DNA from: JABDBK01 sp964533645
GTDB lineage: Bacteria > Pseudomonadota > Gammaproteobacteria > DSM-16500
Reading direction: 5' to 3'
Length of the DNA stretch: 26,003 nucleotides
Assembly: GCA_964533645.1 (NCBI GenBank)
Contig: CAZHMQ010000022.1
Location: forward strand, 1-26,003
Part shown: positions 1 through 6,905 of the stretch, in pieces
How the letters are laid out: every line of letters starts with the position of its first letter
How positions within the stretch are numbered: the stretch's first letter is position 1
Position numbers and translations under genes: made by a program
Notes under the pieces: generated by a model
Databases searched by the model: none
What the model saw: the letters and a program-made list of their open reading frames with translations, nothing else
What the model was told of the DNA's origin: nothing

Positions 1-57
1 CTAAAACCGCAAGATGGTTTTGAAAAGGATTATTTTAAAATCAAGAACGAAGGGAGC

Positions 58-972
58 ATGATGACCCCAAGGCCGGGGCCTATTATGCAGGATTTCTTCG
101 CCACATTTGGCACCACAGAGTTTTTAGTTCGACAAAGCATCGTACCTGTGATTGCCTGGAGCGTTGGTGATGAAGAGGCGCAATGTATTGGTACCGGCTT
201 TTTCATCAGTGCTTCTGGCATATTAATGACAGCCGCTCATGTTCTTCGCGATCCAGTTGATGGAAAATATGCTACGGTTACCCAAGTCGGTGAGAGAATA
301 TTTAAGTTCGACAAATCGTTACGTTTTGGTGTTTTGATTCCTGCAAACCCAGCCATGAAGAATGCTCCACCCCCCTTTCAGATTAATCCAGTAATACGTT
401 CTGCACAATGGTTCATGTATCCCTTTGAATGGGCTCTGCATTGGGGAAGAGATATCGAGAGTCCGCTTTTACATGAAAAACCAAAGTTTGAGCTCGATTT
501 CGATATTGCGATTTGCAAGGTAAAAGAAAACATTAGCGGCTCATTTCAACCGTTGAATATAGGTTTGCATAACCTCAACCTTGGTGATCGTGCCGTTGCA
601 ATCGGTTATGCCGAAATGAGAAATATTCGATTTAAAGGCGGTGATGATTACCAGCCAGAATTGATTGTTTCTGTTGGGTCTGTGACAAACATACATTCCG
701 ACAACATAACCGAAAAGAAAAATTCAACGCCAGGACCCAATTTTGAATTTGATGCAAAAATTCCAGGCAAAATGAGCGGTAGCCCAATTTTAGTTGGCGG
801 AGGCATTCTTACGAAGGGTGTGGTTAGCCGCAGTTGGCAGGGTGATAATTACGCTAGTGGATGCTTGGTCGCACCGATGATGAATTTGCCATTAGCCAAT
901 AAGAAAAGCTTGCACGATATGATGAGAGCCGGAGAAGAAGGAATTGCTCAAATCAATGGGCCCGACCTTTAA
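58..972 (+). CDS. Trypsin-like serine protease, possibly 5' partial
   Basis: Probably a chymotrypsin/trypsin-fold serine endopeptidase. From the ATG at 58 there is a GTGFF..TAAH block giving catalytic His61, a FDIAI block giving Asp149, and a KMSGSP block giving Ser240 (equivalent to the family's NSGGP), so the triad appears complete. No signal peptide or PDZ domain is visible, so it is not a standard DegP/DegQ. The start is uncertain. An AGGGAG at 51-56 sits only 1 nt before ATG 58 and 4 nt before ATG 61. The frame is also open back to base 1, so the gene may begin upstream of the window. It lies in the element that ends at ssrA, about 100 nt from a convergent ankyrin gene. The substrate is unknown. 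Confidence 0.8.
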   Translation: MMTPRPGPIMQDFFATFGTTEFLVRQSIVPVIAWSVGDEEAQCIGTGFFISASGILMTAAHVLRDPVDGKYATVTQVGERIFKFDKSLRFGVLIPANPAMKNAPPPFQINPVIRSAQWFMYPFEWALHWGRDIESPLLHEKPKFELDFDIAICKVKENISGSFQPLNIGLHNLNLGDRAVAIGYAEMRNIRFKGGDDYQPELIVSVGSVTNIHSDNITEKKNSTPGPNFEFDAKIPGKMSGSPILVGGGILTKGVVSRSWQGDNYASGCLVAPMMNLPLANKKSLHDMMRAGEEGIAQINGPDL

Positions 973-1034
973 CGAGTGGCCTGTATATTCTTCGTGTTGT
1001 ATCCAGTCGCTCCCTATCACACAAATAAACTTAA

Positions 1035-1056
1035 AGCCGTATGAATGAATACGGCT
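1035..1056 (-). terminator. Rho-independent terminator of the ankyrin gene
   Basis: Perfect 8-bp inverted repeat AGCCGTAT / ATACGGCT with a 6-nt loop. Read on the minus strand, it lies 12 nt beyond the ankyrin gene's stop and is followed by a T-rich stretch (TTAAGTTTATTTG). It may also serve the convergent protease gene, but the T tract is weaker on that side. Confidence 0.7.
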
Positions 1057-1068
1057 GGTTTCTATACT

Positions 1069-1773
1069 TTAAGAAGGCATAACTTGTTTGAAGGTTTCTG
1101 CCTTTCCATGCTTTGCTTGAAAATTTTCCAATGGTTTTGGATTAAATAAATATGATAAGACAATCGAATTTAATGATGCTGGAAGTTTGCATTCTTCATT
1201 TATAATTCTTTCTCTTTCCTGCCCTTTTGTACGAATTGGTGCAATGCTTTGACAAACTGCAAAATTAGGTTTATCAGCTTTGGCGATAGTGGTAGCCATC
1301 ATATTTATTTCTTCATCTGAGCATATAGTAAATTGTTCATCTGCTTTCAACAAACGAGAAATCGTTGCTGTATCCCCTCTTGCTAATTCAAACGCAGACC
1401 CCACACCTGAAGACTGTACAAAAATATCTAAATCACAAACTGTAAGTAATAAAGAGAAAATACCCGTTCGATTAAGTTGCAAAGCGATCAATAATGCGGC
1501 GCTATTCATAGAGCACTCGTCATACATGTTTGGGTGTGCTCCTATTTTTAATAGCGCTTCTGCCATTTTTTTATCTCCGATGGCGGTCGCATAACAGAGG
1601 GCTGTATGATAGTAGAATCCATAGTTTAAGACAGATTCATTAATTGGATCACCTCCCTTAATTGGTTCGTCAGGATATGCTGGCATAAACAAACCACTAA
1701 GAAATTGAGTAAGGTGTGCATCAGTAATGCCTTGCTTTAAAAGATCATCATAAATAGGTTCTCTAGATTGCAT
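1069..1773 (-). CDS. Ankyrin-repeat protein with C-terminal F-box-like motif
   Basis: A 234-aa protein. I chose the ATG at 1773 because GAGG lies 6 nt upstream; an in-frame TTG at 1803 has no ribosome binding site. Residues about 55-145 hold ankyrin-type repeats: the HTALCYATAIGDKKMAEALL stretch followed by IGAHPN matches the TPLHxAxxxGxxxxVxxLLxxGAdpN consensus, with one or two weaker repeats after it. Residues 197-209 read LPASLNSIVLSYL followed by NPKPL. This matches the F-box core LPxxLxxxILSYL..DPKDL and resembles the PRANC arrangement (ankyrins plus C-terminal F-box) of poxvirus proteins and some intracellular bacteria. The inferred role is an effector that recruits host SCF ubiquitin ligase. 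The ankyrin call is firm; the F-box call is moderate. Confidence 0.75.
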   Translation of the reverse strand: MQSREPIYDDLLKQGITDAHLTQFLSGLFMPAYPDEPIKGGDPINESVLNYGFYYHTALCYATAIGDKKMAEALLKIGAHPNMYDECSMNSAALLIALQLNRTGIFSLLLTVCDLDIFVQSSGVGSAFELARGDTATISRLLKADEQFTICSDEEINMMATTIAKADKPNFAVCQSIAPIRTKGQERERIINEECKLPASLNSIVLSYLFNPKPLENFQAKHGKAETFKQVMPS

Positions 1774-1934
1774 TTTTTGCCTCGTTAATACCGTTCTGTT
1801 CAATAATGACGCATTATACCCTAGGCAATTTTAATAAACAATCATCTACAAATGTTACTATTTTATTAACTAACTTATTGAATTATTTGAGAAAATTTAT
1901 CATCATTCCTATTATTATTTAAATCAAAATATAT

Positions 1935-2058
1935 TAGGTACACTTTTTACTACTTGCCCGCGCCTTATAAAGAAATAATAAAGAAATGATATTGAGTTAA
2001 ATCGAACATTCGCGTATATTTCTAACAAAATGAAATTTATACATCTAGGTATACTTTT
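1935..2058. repeat. Pair of direct repeats upstream of the MerR-like gene
   Basis: TAGGTACACTTTT at 1935-1947 recurs as TAGGTATACTTTT at 2046-2058, with 12 of 13 bases the same and starts 111 nt apart. The second copy runs into the palindrome GGGTACCC (2059-2066), directly before the ATG at 2068. Both lie in the 294-bp AT-rich gap between the divergent ankyrin and MerR-like genes, where no other gene is visible. They could be operators for the MerR-like protein or recombination-arm sites; the sequence alone does not decide. Confidence 0.45.
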
Positions 2059-2067
2059 GGGTACCCC

Positions 2068-2850
2068 ATGATTGCGTCTCATATCAATTGTTTTGATGGA
2101 AATGAGCTCTATGATAGTTTTTGTAAGGGCTTGGAAGGATATTTGGACGATAGAAAAAAAAGTAGTAGATTTTTTAGCTTTCTTTCTGAAGAACAATTCA
2201 CAATAAAAGATACAGGTATTAAATATCGAGTAATTAATCATTGGTCTCAACAGGGGTTACTAAGAGATTCGCGTGATGATAAGGGAACGGGTTGGCGGAA
2301 ATTTAGCTTTATAGATGTGACATGGTTAAAGATTTTATCAGAGCTTAGAGCATTTGGTTTGTCGTTAGATAAAATCAAGGTGGCGTTTAAAACAATCAGT
2401 AACGATTGCTTTGTATTGCTTGAATATGGTGTGTCACTAGCGATGCTAGGTAAAGATATCTGTGTCGTTGTATTTTCTAAAGGAAAGGCTGATGTGATTC
2501 CGCGGGCAGCGATAGATAAATTGAATGACAGGTCTTACATCGCCATTAGTCTAAATGCATGTTTAAACGCGATATTGAAAGATGAAAGCTGTACTCCCCT
2601 ACCAGAAGAATTCAAGCTCAGCCGAATAGAAAGAGGTGTGCTATCTCAAATAAGGCTAGGTGTCTTTAATGAGGTAACGATCAAATTTAAAGATGGAAAA
2701 GTTGAGTTTATTGATACTAAAACTAGACATATGGGCGAGATAGGAAAATTATCAGCTATTTTGAATAAAGTTCTTTATGGTGAGTTTGAAATTAAAAAGG
2801 TAGATGGAAAAATTACTATCGTTGAAGTGGTAAAAAGAATTAAGGTTTAA
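2068..2850 (+). CDS. MerR-type DNA-binding protein of the integrated element
   Basis: A 260-aa protein. Residues about 44-107 match the MerR winged helix-turn-helix: FTIKDTGIKYRVINHWSQQG for the first helices, WRKFSFIDVTWLKILSELR for the wing and following helix, then AFGLSLDKIK. The rest has no metal or drug-binding signature that I recognise; MerR regulators usually have a dimerisation coiled coil there instead. No strong Shine-Dalgarno is seen; an 8-bp palindrome GGGTACCC touches the start codon. It is followed by two very small ORFs and the serine recombinase on the same strand. A role as element regulator or as a recombination directionality factor (excisionase-like, a fold related to MerR) fits this position. 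That role is an inference. Confidence 0.65.
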   Translation: MIASHINCFDGNELYDSFCKGLEGYLDDRKKSSRFFSFLSEEQFTIKDTGIKYRVINHWSQQGLLRDSRDDKGTGWRKFSFIDVTWLKILSELRAFGLSLDKIKVAFKTISNDCFVLLEYGVSLAMLGKDICVVVFSKGKADVIPRAAIDKLNDRSYIAISLNACLNAILKDESCTPLPEEFKLSRIERGVLSQIRLGVFNEVTIKFKDGKVEFIDTKTRHMGEIGKLSAILNKVLYGEFEIKKVDGKITIVEVVKRIKV

Positions 2851-2858
2851 AGGATGCT

Positions 2859-2981
2859 ATGAGAAAAACTCAAGCCGTATCAAATCTCAATGACTACTGT
2901 AGACGACAGAGTCATTTGCACAGAGGACTTGTGCAATGTCTATCGAAGTCTACAGAACCTATCTTGATGGGTTGGATTTGA
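2859..2981 (+). CDS. Possible 40-aa ORF upstream of the recombinase
   Basis: ATG at 2859 just downstream of AGGA (2851-2854), starting 9 nt after the MerR-like stop codon. It encodes a basic peptide starting MRKTQAVSNLNDYCRRQ. It overlaps the next small ORF in another frame by 46 nt, an arrangement typical of compact phage-like gene clusters. I do not recognise the product. Its short length makes this a tentative call. Confidence 0.35.
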   Translation: MRKTQAVSNLNDYCRRQSHLHRGLVQCLSKSTEPILMGWI

Positions 2982-3094
2982 ATGAAGCACAGAAAGACCA
3001 GCTTATAGAGTCACTATTTGCTATTTGTGAAAATATTATTGAGGATTCCTTCAAGCATAGTGGGAATGAGGCAAGCTCAAGCTGCATAAGATAA
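2936..3094 (+). CDS. Small 52-aa protein preceding the serine recombinase
   Basis: ATG at 2936 is preceded by AGAGGA with 8-nt spacing, a good ribosome binding site. The protein starts MSIEVYRTYLDGLDLNEAQK and continues with an acidic amphipathic helical segment (residues 15-40). From memory, similar short Y..YL.GL.L.EAQK.ELI proteins sit directly in front of recombinase genes in proteobacterial integrated elements. It ends 18 nt before the recombinase ATG, so the two are probably cotranscribed. Its function is unknown; an accessory role in integration or excision is possible. Confidence 0.6.
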   Translation: MSIEVYRTYLDGLDLNEAQKDQLIESLFAICENIIEDSFKHSGNEASSSCIR

Positions 3095-3112
3095 ATAATT
3101 TGGAAAAATATT

Positions 3113-4675
3113 ATGAATAAAGCAGTCATCTATTGTCGCGTTTCATCGGATAAGCAGGTTCGTGAGGGTAACGGACTGGCAGGCCAGGAAAAGCGTTGCC
3201 GTGATTATGCTTTTTATCATAATTATGAGGTGGAAAAGGTTTTTCGTGATGAAGGCATCTCAGGCGGCATTATTGAGCGAGAAGGTATGCAGGCTTTGCT
3301 CGAGTATATATCTCGTAAAGGTGGTAGTTACACAGTAATTATTGATGACATAAATCGTTTTGCCCGGGATGTAGTTGCACACTTTACACTAAGAAGAGCT
3401 ATTAAAGACGCAAACTGTAATCTTCAGTGTGTATCAATGAAGTTAGAAGATACACCTGAAGGTCAATTCATTGAAACAATTATGGCTGCAAGCGGAGAAC
3501 TTGAGCGTAATCGTAATAAGCAGCAAGTATGTAACAGAATGAAAGCACGTCTTGAAATGGGCTATTGGGTGTTTGATGCTCCACCTGGGTTCAAATATAT
3601 AAAAGGTGACTCAGGGAAGGTTCTTATTATTGATGAGCCAAGGGCAAGCGTCATACGTGAAGCAATGGAAGGGTTTGCATCTGGTAAATTTCAGACCCAA
3701 GAAGATGTACGCCAATTTCTGGCTGAGAAGAAATTTTGTCATCGTGGAAAATTCAAGAAAGTTCATCCTGAACAAGTTAAGCGGATTTTAACTCGACCAC
3801 TTTATGCCGGACTAATTCACTTTCCCGATTGGGATGTGGGTATAAGGCAAGGAAAGCACCCTGAAATAGTTTCAGTAGACACTTATAACAAAATTCAAGA
3901 ACGTCTAGGATTAAGAGCTAACAAACAATTTACTCGTAAATGCGATAATGATGATTTTCCTGTCAGAGGCTTCGCGCTCTGTTCATATTGTGAAAAACCA
4001 TTTACGGCTAGCTGGTCAAAAGGTCGCAATAGTCGTTACCCATACTATCGCTGTAATAACCGTGGCTGTCGCCAAACTCAAAAGAGTATACGCAAAGAAG
4101 TGGTGGAAGATCATTTTGCCCAAGCGCTTCGCTCTGCATCGCCCTCAAGCCAAGCTCTTGAGCTTGCTAAGGCGATCACGCTAGATGTCTATAATTGCAA
4201 GATAGCTGAGAGAAAAGAGGCTGGGGGTATTCTGAAACTCAAACAAAAAGAAATCGAACAGCAGCTAGCACAGGCGACAGATAAGTTGATTGCAACCAGC
4301 AGCCCAACCGTGCAGGCAGCATTGGAAACCAAAATAGAAAATCTTGAAGTTGAAAAGCGCAAGCTGGCTGCCGATATCAAACACAAAGAAGAACATCAAA
4401 TTGATTTTGGAACCGCACTGGCAAAAGTGATGCGGTTCATGTCAAACCCGCATGCTGTATGGGCTAACGGAAATTTAGAGCAGAAAAAACTGGTTCAACG
4501 TTTAGTATTTGCACGACCAGTTGTGATTGACCCTGAAGAAGGTGTTGGAACCGCTGAATTATCTTTGCCTTTCAAGATGTTAAAGGATATTTCAAACAGA
4601 AAAAACGAAATGGTGGAGGCGGCGGGAATTGAACCCGCGTCCGCAAGCTCTCTACCTTTGGATCTACATGTGTAG
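3113..4675 (+). CDS. Large serine recombinase (site-specific integrase)
   Basis: A 520-aa protein that cuts and rejoins DNA through a phosphoserine link. The N-terminal resolvase domain has YCRVSS, with catalytic Ser11 after Arg9, then INRFARD (81-87) and GELERNRNKQQV (128-139), which hold the conserved catalytic-site arginines. The recombinase domain spans about 155-270. A zinc ribbon follows with Cys290, Cys293, Cys314 and Cys319, then a coiled coil at about 370-430, as in other large serine integrases. The start has only a weak upstream purine tract (TTTGGAAAAATATT). Residues 500-520 are encoded inside the 3' end of ssrA on the opposite strand, giving an artificial EAAGIEPAS tail. This places the element boundary at ssrA. 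The usual functional C-terminus therefore probably ends near residue 500. Confidence 0.93.
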   Translation: MNKAVIYCRVSSDKQVREGNGLAGQEKRCRDYAFYHNYEVEKVFRDEGISGGIIEREGMQALLEYISRKGGSYTVIIDDINRFARDVVAHFTLRRAIKDANCNLQCVSMKLEDTPEGQFIETIMAASGELERNRNKQQVCNRMKARLEMGYWVFDAPPGFKYIKGDSGKVLIIDEPRASVIREAMEGFASGKFQTQEDVRQFLAEKKFCHRGKFKKVHPEQVKRILTRPLYAGLIHFPDWDVGIRQGKHPEIVSVDTYNKIQERLGLRANKQFTRKCDNDDFPVRGFALCSYCEKPFTASWSKGRNSRYPYYRCNNRGCRQTQKSIRKEVVEDHFAQALRSASPSSQALELAKAITLDVYNCKIAERKEAGGILKLKQKEIEQQLAQATDKLIATSSPTVQAALETKIENLEVEKRKLAADIKHKEEHQIDFGTALAKVMRFMSNPHAVWANGNLEQKKLVQRLVFARPVVIDPEEGVGTAELSLPFKMLKDISNRKNEMVEAAGIEPASASSLPLDLHV

Positions 4676-5012
4676 CCGTATCATTTAAGTTTAGCCACTT
4701 ACTCCACCGATCGGCAGGTTGATTAAGCAGCGATCCCCTTTAATTTAACAGCGCGTCTAGGGCAAACTTTGCTGCGAGCTTATAAAATATGACCCCTCAG
4801 CTTACTTTCGTAAACCCAACCGTATAAGCACAGTTGGTGAGAGGCGCTATGCCGGTTTTTAAGCGGCTACTGCTGCTTCCATTAAGAAAGCATCATTAGC
4901 GGGTTGACGTTGTTTGCCAACTAAATGTTTAGTAACAATTTTTTACGAGATAGCTACTATACTCGACATGCCCCTCCGGTTTTGCAACCCACGTCGAAAC
5001 CAGGTCGCCCCC
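4611..5012 (-). ncRNA. ssrA: tmRNA (transfer-messenger RNA)
   Basis: A 402-nt RNA that rescues stalled ribosomes and tags the unfinished protein for degradation, working with SmpB. The 5' end reads GGGGGCGACCTGGTTTCGAC and the 3' end reads CGCCTCCACCA. GGGGGCG and CGCCTCC form a 7-bp acceptor stem with one G-U pair, and the CCA is encoded. The T arm holds GCGGGTTCAATTCCCGC. A TATAAT -10 box lies 7 nt upstream of the predicted start. The tag reading frame appears to run from GGC at 4918 to TAA at 4859 (19 codons, see separate entry). smpB lies just upstream in the same direction. The recombinase gene reads into the 3' end from the opposite strand, so ssrA is the likely attachment gene of the neighbouring element. 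Confidence 0.96.
4859..4918 (-). other. tmRNA tag-peptide reading frame
   Basis: Within ssrA, UUAGUU immediately precedes a GGC codon, resembling the E. coli GUAGUC before its resume codon (the U and A at -5 and -4 are kept). The frame gives GKQRQPANDAFLMEAAVAA then TAA. It contains the gammaproteobacterial AND core and ends in a protease-recognised VAA. If translation resumed at the internal GCT (4900) instead, the tag would be ANDAFLMEAAVAA. The longer form resembles the extended tag known in Francisella. Confidence 0.7.
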
Positions 5013-5019
5013 ATTGGTA

Positions 5020-5025
5020 ATTATA
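5020..5025 (-). promoter_or_regulatory. ssrA promoter -10 box
   Basis: Perfect TATAAT on the minus strand, 7 nt before the predicted first base of tmRNA (5012). The matching -35 is weak; TTTAAA with an 18-nt spacer is the best candidate. The promoter lies in the 44-nt gap between the smpB stop and ssrA, so tmRNA can be made independently of smpB. Confidence 0.75.
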
Positions 5026-5056
5026 CACTATTTTCGGTTAAATTTTAAACAAATAA

Positions 5057-5524
5057 CTATTTAACCTTCAAAATCCGTTGCTTATCACGCTGCCAATCCC
5101 TTTCTTTTTCGGTAGCGCGCTTATCATGAAGCTTTTTACCTTTCGCTAGGCCTATTTCAAGCTTAACTTTATTACCCTTCCAATATAGCTTAAGCGGTAT
5201 CAAAGTATAGCCTTTACGCTCGACATTTCCTATGAGTTTATTGATTTCACGTTGATTCAATAACAATTTTCGAGTACGCGTAGGATCGGGATTTACATGG
5301 GTTGATGCGGTCAATAAAGGTGTGATTTGCGAACCCAAAAGCCATACCTCGCTATTTTTTACAATCACATAACTCTGATCAAGCTGAATACGACCCGCAC
5401 GTAAACTTTTAACCTCCCATCCTTCTAAAACAATACCTGCCTCAAAACGCTCCTCAATAGAATATTCATGGTGCGCTTTTCGATTAAGAGCAATAGTTGT
5501 ATCAAAATCAGCTTTCTTGTTCAT
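5057..5524 (-). CDS. smpB: SsrA-binding protein SmpB
   Basis: A 155-aa RNA-binding protein that carries alanyl-tmRNA to stalled ribosomes in trans-translation. Family blocks are clear: IALNRKAHHEY, FEAGIVLEGWEVKSLRAG, STHVNPDPTRTRKLLLNQRE, GYTLIPLKLYWK, and GKKLHDKRATEKERDWQRDK, whose basic tail enters the ribosomal mRNA channel. Length matches E. coli SmpB (160 aa). I chose the ATG at 5524 because homology starts there; an in-frame GTG at 5551 only adds unrelated residues. No Shine-Dalgarno precedes the ATG, and a TATACT box ends 7 nt before it. It sits directly upstream of ssrA on the same strand. Confidence 0.96.
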   Translation of the reverse strand: MNKKADFDTTIALNRKAHHEYSIEERFEAGIVLEGWEVKSLRAGRIQLDQSYVIVKNSEVWLLGSQITPLLTASTHVNPDPTRTRKLLLNQREINKLIGNVERKGYTLIPLKLYWKGNKVKLEIGLAKGKKLHDKRATEKERDWQRDKQRILKVK

Positions 5525-5567
5525 GGTGCGGAGTATAGTATTTTCTTTCACAAAATAATAGCAATAA

Positions 5568-5580
5568 AGGAAATTTTCCT
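5568..5580. repeat. 13-bp palindrome upstream of smpB
   Basis: AGGAAATTTTCCT is a perfect inverted repeat (6-1-6) 44 nt upstream of the smpB ATG, in the 120-nt gap between yciA and smpB. It is too short and AT-rich to be a terminator; an operator is possible. It could also be chance in AT-rich DNA. Confidence 0.3.
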
Positions 5581-5644
5581 ACAAAAAACTATCTATAAGT
5601 TATCCCGCTTGGAGTACGTTGTTCATGCATGTTAACTAAGTAAT

Positions 5645-6028
5645 TTATCGATAAACAGCTTGCTTCTTACCTAAATCATCGATCGCAACATAAACAAACG
5701 TACCTTCTGCTACTTTTTGTTGCTGCTCTTGATTGATAGATAGTGTCCAAACCTCCATTTTATAATGCATGGAGGTATGACCCACTTTCAGCAATGCTGC
5801 GTAACAAGATACAAGATCACCCACATTCACGGGCTTAATAAATCGCATGGCATCGATGGCCACGGTCACAACACGCGAACCCGAATGCCTACGGGCCTCT
5901 ATGCCACCCCCCATATCCATATTAGACACTAACCAGCCACCAAAAATATCGCCATTCGCATTGGTATCTTTTGGCATAGCTAAAATTTGCACCGTTAACT
6001 CGCCACTCGGTAATTGTGTAGTGTCCAT
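5645..6028 (-). CDS. yciA: YciA-type acyl-CoA thioesterase
   Basis: A 127-aa cytoplasmic hotdog-fold enzyme that hydrolyses acyl-CoA to free acid and CoA. The LAMPKDTNANGDIFGGW block contains the family's active-site Asn25 and Asp27, and VVTVAIDAMRFIKPVNVGDL and the EVW strand follow, closely matching E. coli YciA. The start is taken as the ATG at 6028 because GGAG lies 6 nt upstream; the in-frame GTG at 6040 and ATG at 6034 lie around that ribosome binding site. The gene begins 12 nt after the stop codon of the crotonase gene, so the two are almost certainly coexpressed, with YciA acting on an acyl-CoA from the same pathway or recycling CoA. Confidence 0.92.
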   Translation of the reverse strand: MDTTQLPSGELTVQILAMPKDTNANGDIFGGWLVSNMDMGGGIEARRHSGSRVVTVAIDAMRFIKPVNVGDLVSCYAALLKVGHTSMHYKMEVWTLSINQEQQQKVAEGTFVYVAIDDLGKKQAVYR

Positions 6029-6040
6029 ATGCATCTCCAC

Positions 6041-6826
6041 TTATTTTCCTAAAAATACGGGTCTAGTTTTCTTCATAAAATTTGTGACACCCGACCTAAA
6101 ATCGGCTGATGTAGTACAGGCTTTAAAAGCCAACCCTTCTATTTCTAACTGTTTTTCTAAAGCATGCTGCCATGTATGATTCACTAATTTTTTGGTATTG
6201 GCGTACGATTTTGTAGGACCATTCGCCAAACGTTGCATCAAATGAGATGTTTGCTCTTTTAATTGATCCGGAGGAACTACCCAATTTATTAAACCATATG
6301 ATTTAGCTTCATTTGCATTAAAAATATCTGAAAGCAATAACCATTCCATGGCTTTTTTAGCACCTACCATACGAGGCAAATTATACGATGCACCCCCGTC
6401 AGGACTAATTCCCAATCCACTATATGCCATGGTAAATTTAGTATTTTCAGCAGCCATCACAAGATCACATGCCATCATCAAACTGACTCCCACACCTGCA
6501 ACTGAGCCATGTACACTCGCAAGCACTGGTTTAGGCATACTCATTAACTGAGTAATAGAAAAATTAAGTGCATTAATGATTTCCATGACACCTGTTGGCA
6601 TCTTATCTAAATGATCATGAAAAAATTGTATATCGCCTCCCGCCATAAACAAATGTCCAGCGCCATTCAACAAAACCGCTCTAATTGAATCATCATTTGT
6701 GACCTCTTTTAAAACGAAAGCTAACTCATCTGCCATGCGAGCATCGAATGTATTCATCACAGATGGACGATTAAATGTGATCGTTGCTATGTTTTCTTGT
6801 TTAGAAAACAACAATGTTTCTGTCAT
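6041..6826 (-). CDS. Enoyl-CoA hydratase/isomerase family protein
   Basis: A 261-aa crotonase-fold acyl-CoA enzyme. The first oxyanion-hole segment is GHLFMAGGDI (57-66) and the second is HGSVAGVGVSLMMACDLVMA (106-125). The glutamate that hydratases carry in the second segment (GGGxELA) is absent, while SPDGGASYNLPR (141-152) provides Asp143. That pattern matches PaaG-like isomerases rather than true enoyl-CoA hydratases, so an acyl-CoA double-bond isomerase is more likely. AGGA lies 8 nt before the ATG. It forms a two-gene operon with yciA. The exact substrate cannot be read from the sequence. Confidence 0.88.
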   Translation of the reverse strand: MTETLLFSKQENIATITFNRPSVMNTFDARMADELAFVLKEVTNDDSIRAVLLNGAGHLFMAGGDIQFFHDHLDKMPTGVMEIINALNFSITQLMSMPKPVLASVHGSVAGVGVSLMMACDLVMAAENTKFTMAYSGLGISPDGGASYNLPRMVGAKKAMEWLLLSDIFNANEAKSYGLINWVVPPDQLKEQTSHLMQRLANGPTKSYANTKKLVNHTWQHALEKQLEIEGLAFKACTTSADFRSGVTNFMKKTRPVFLGK

Positions 6827-6861
6827 GCCAAAGATCCTTTAGTAATGTATTCCAAAAAAAC

Positions 6862-6885
6862 AGTGGGCTTAAAGATAAGCCCACT
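6862..6885 (-). terminator. Rho-independent terminator of the L,D-transpeptidase gene
   Basis: Perfect 10-bp stem AGTGGGCTTA / TAAGCCCACT with a 4-nt loop. On the minus strand it begins 20 nt after the L,D-transpeptidase stop and is followed by GTTTTTTTGG. It separates that gene from the downstream crotonase-yciA operon. Confidence 0.9.
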
Positions 6886-6905
6886 TAATACGACTTTCAA
6901 TAATA

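Noticed and set aside
1955..1961. GCCCGCG near 1955 as a remnant of the ssrA attachment site
   Set aside because: Only about six consecutive bases match the tmRNA 3' region and the flanks do not; chance match.
4610..4675. The EAAGIEPAS C-terminus of the recombinase as a conserved functional motif
   Set aside because: It is simply translation of the ssrA 3' end on the opposite strand, a known cause of this tail in many annotated integrases.
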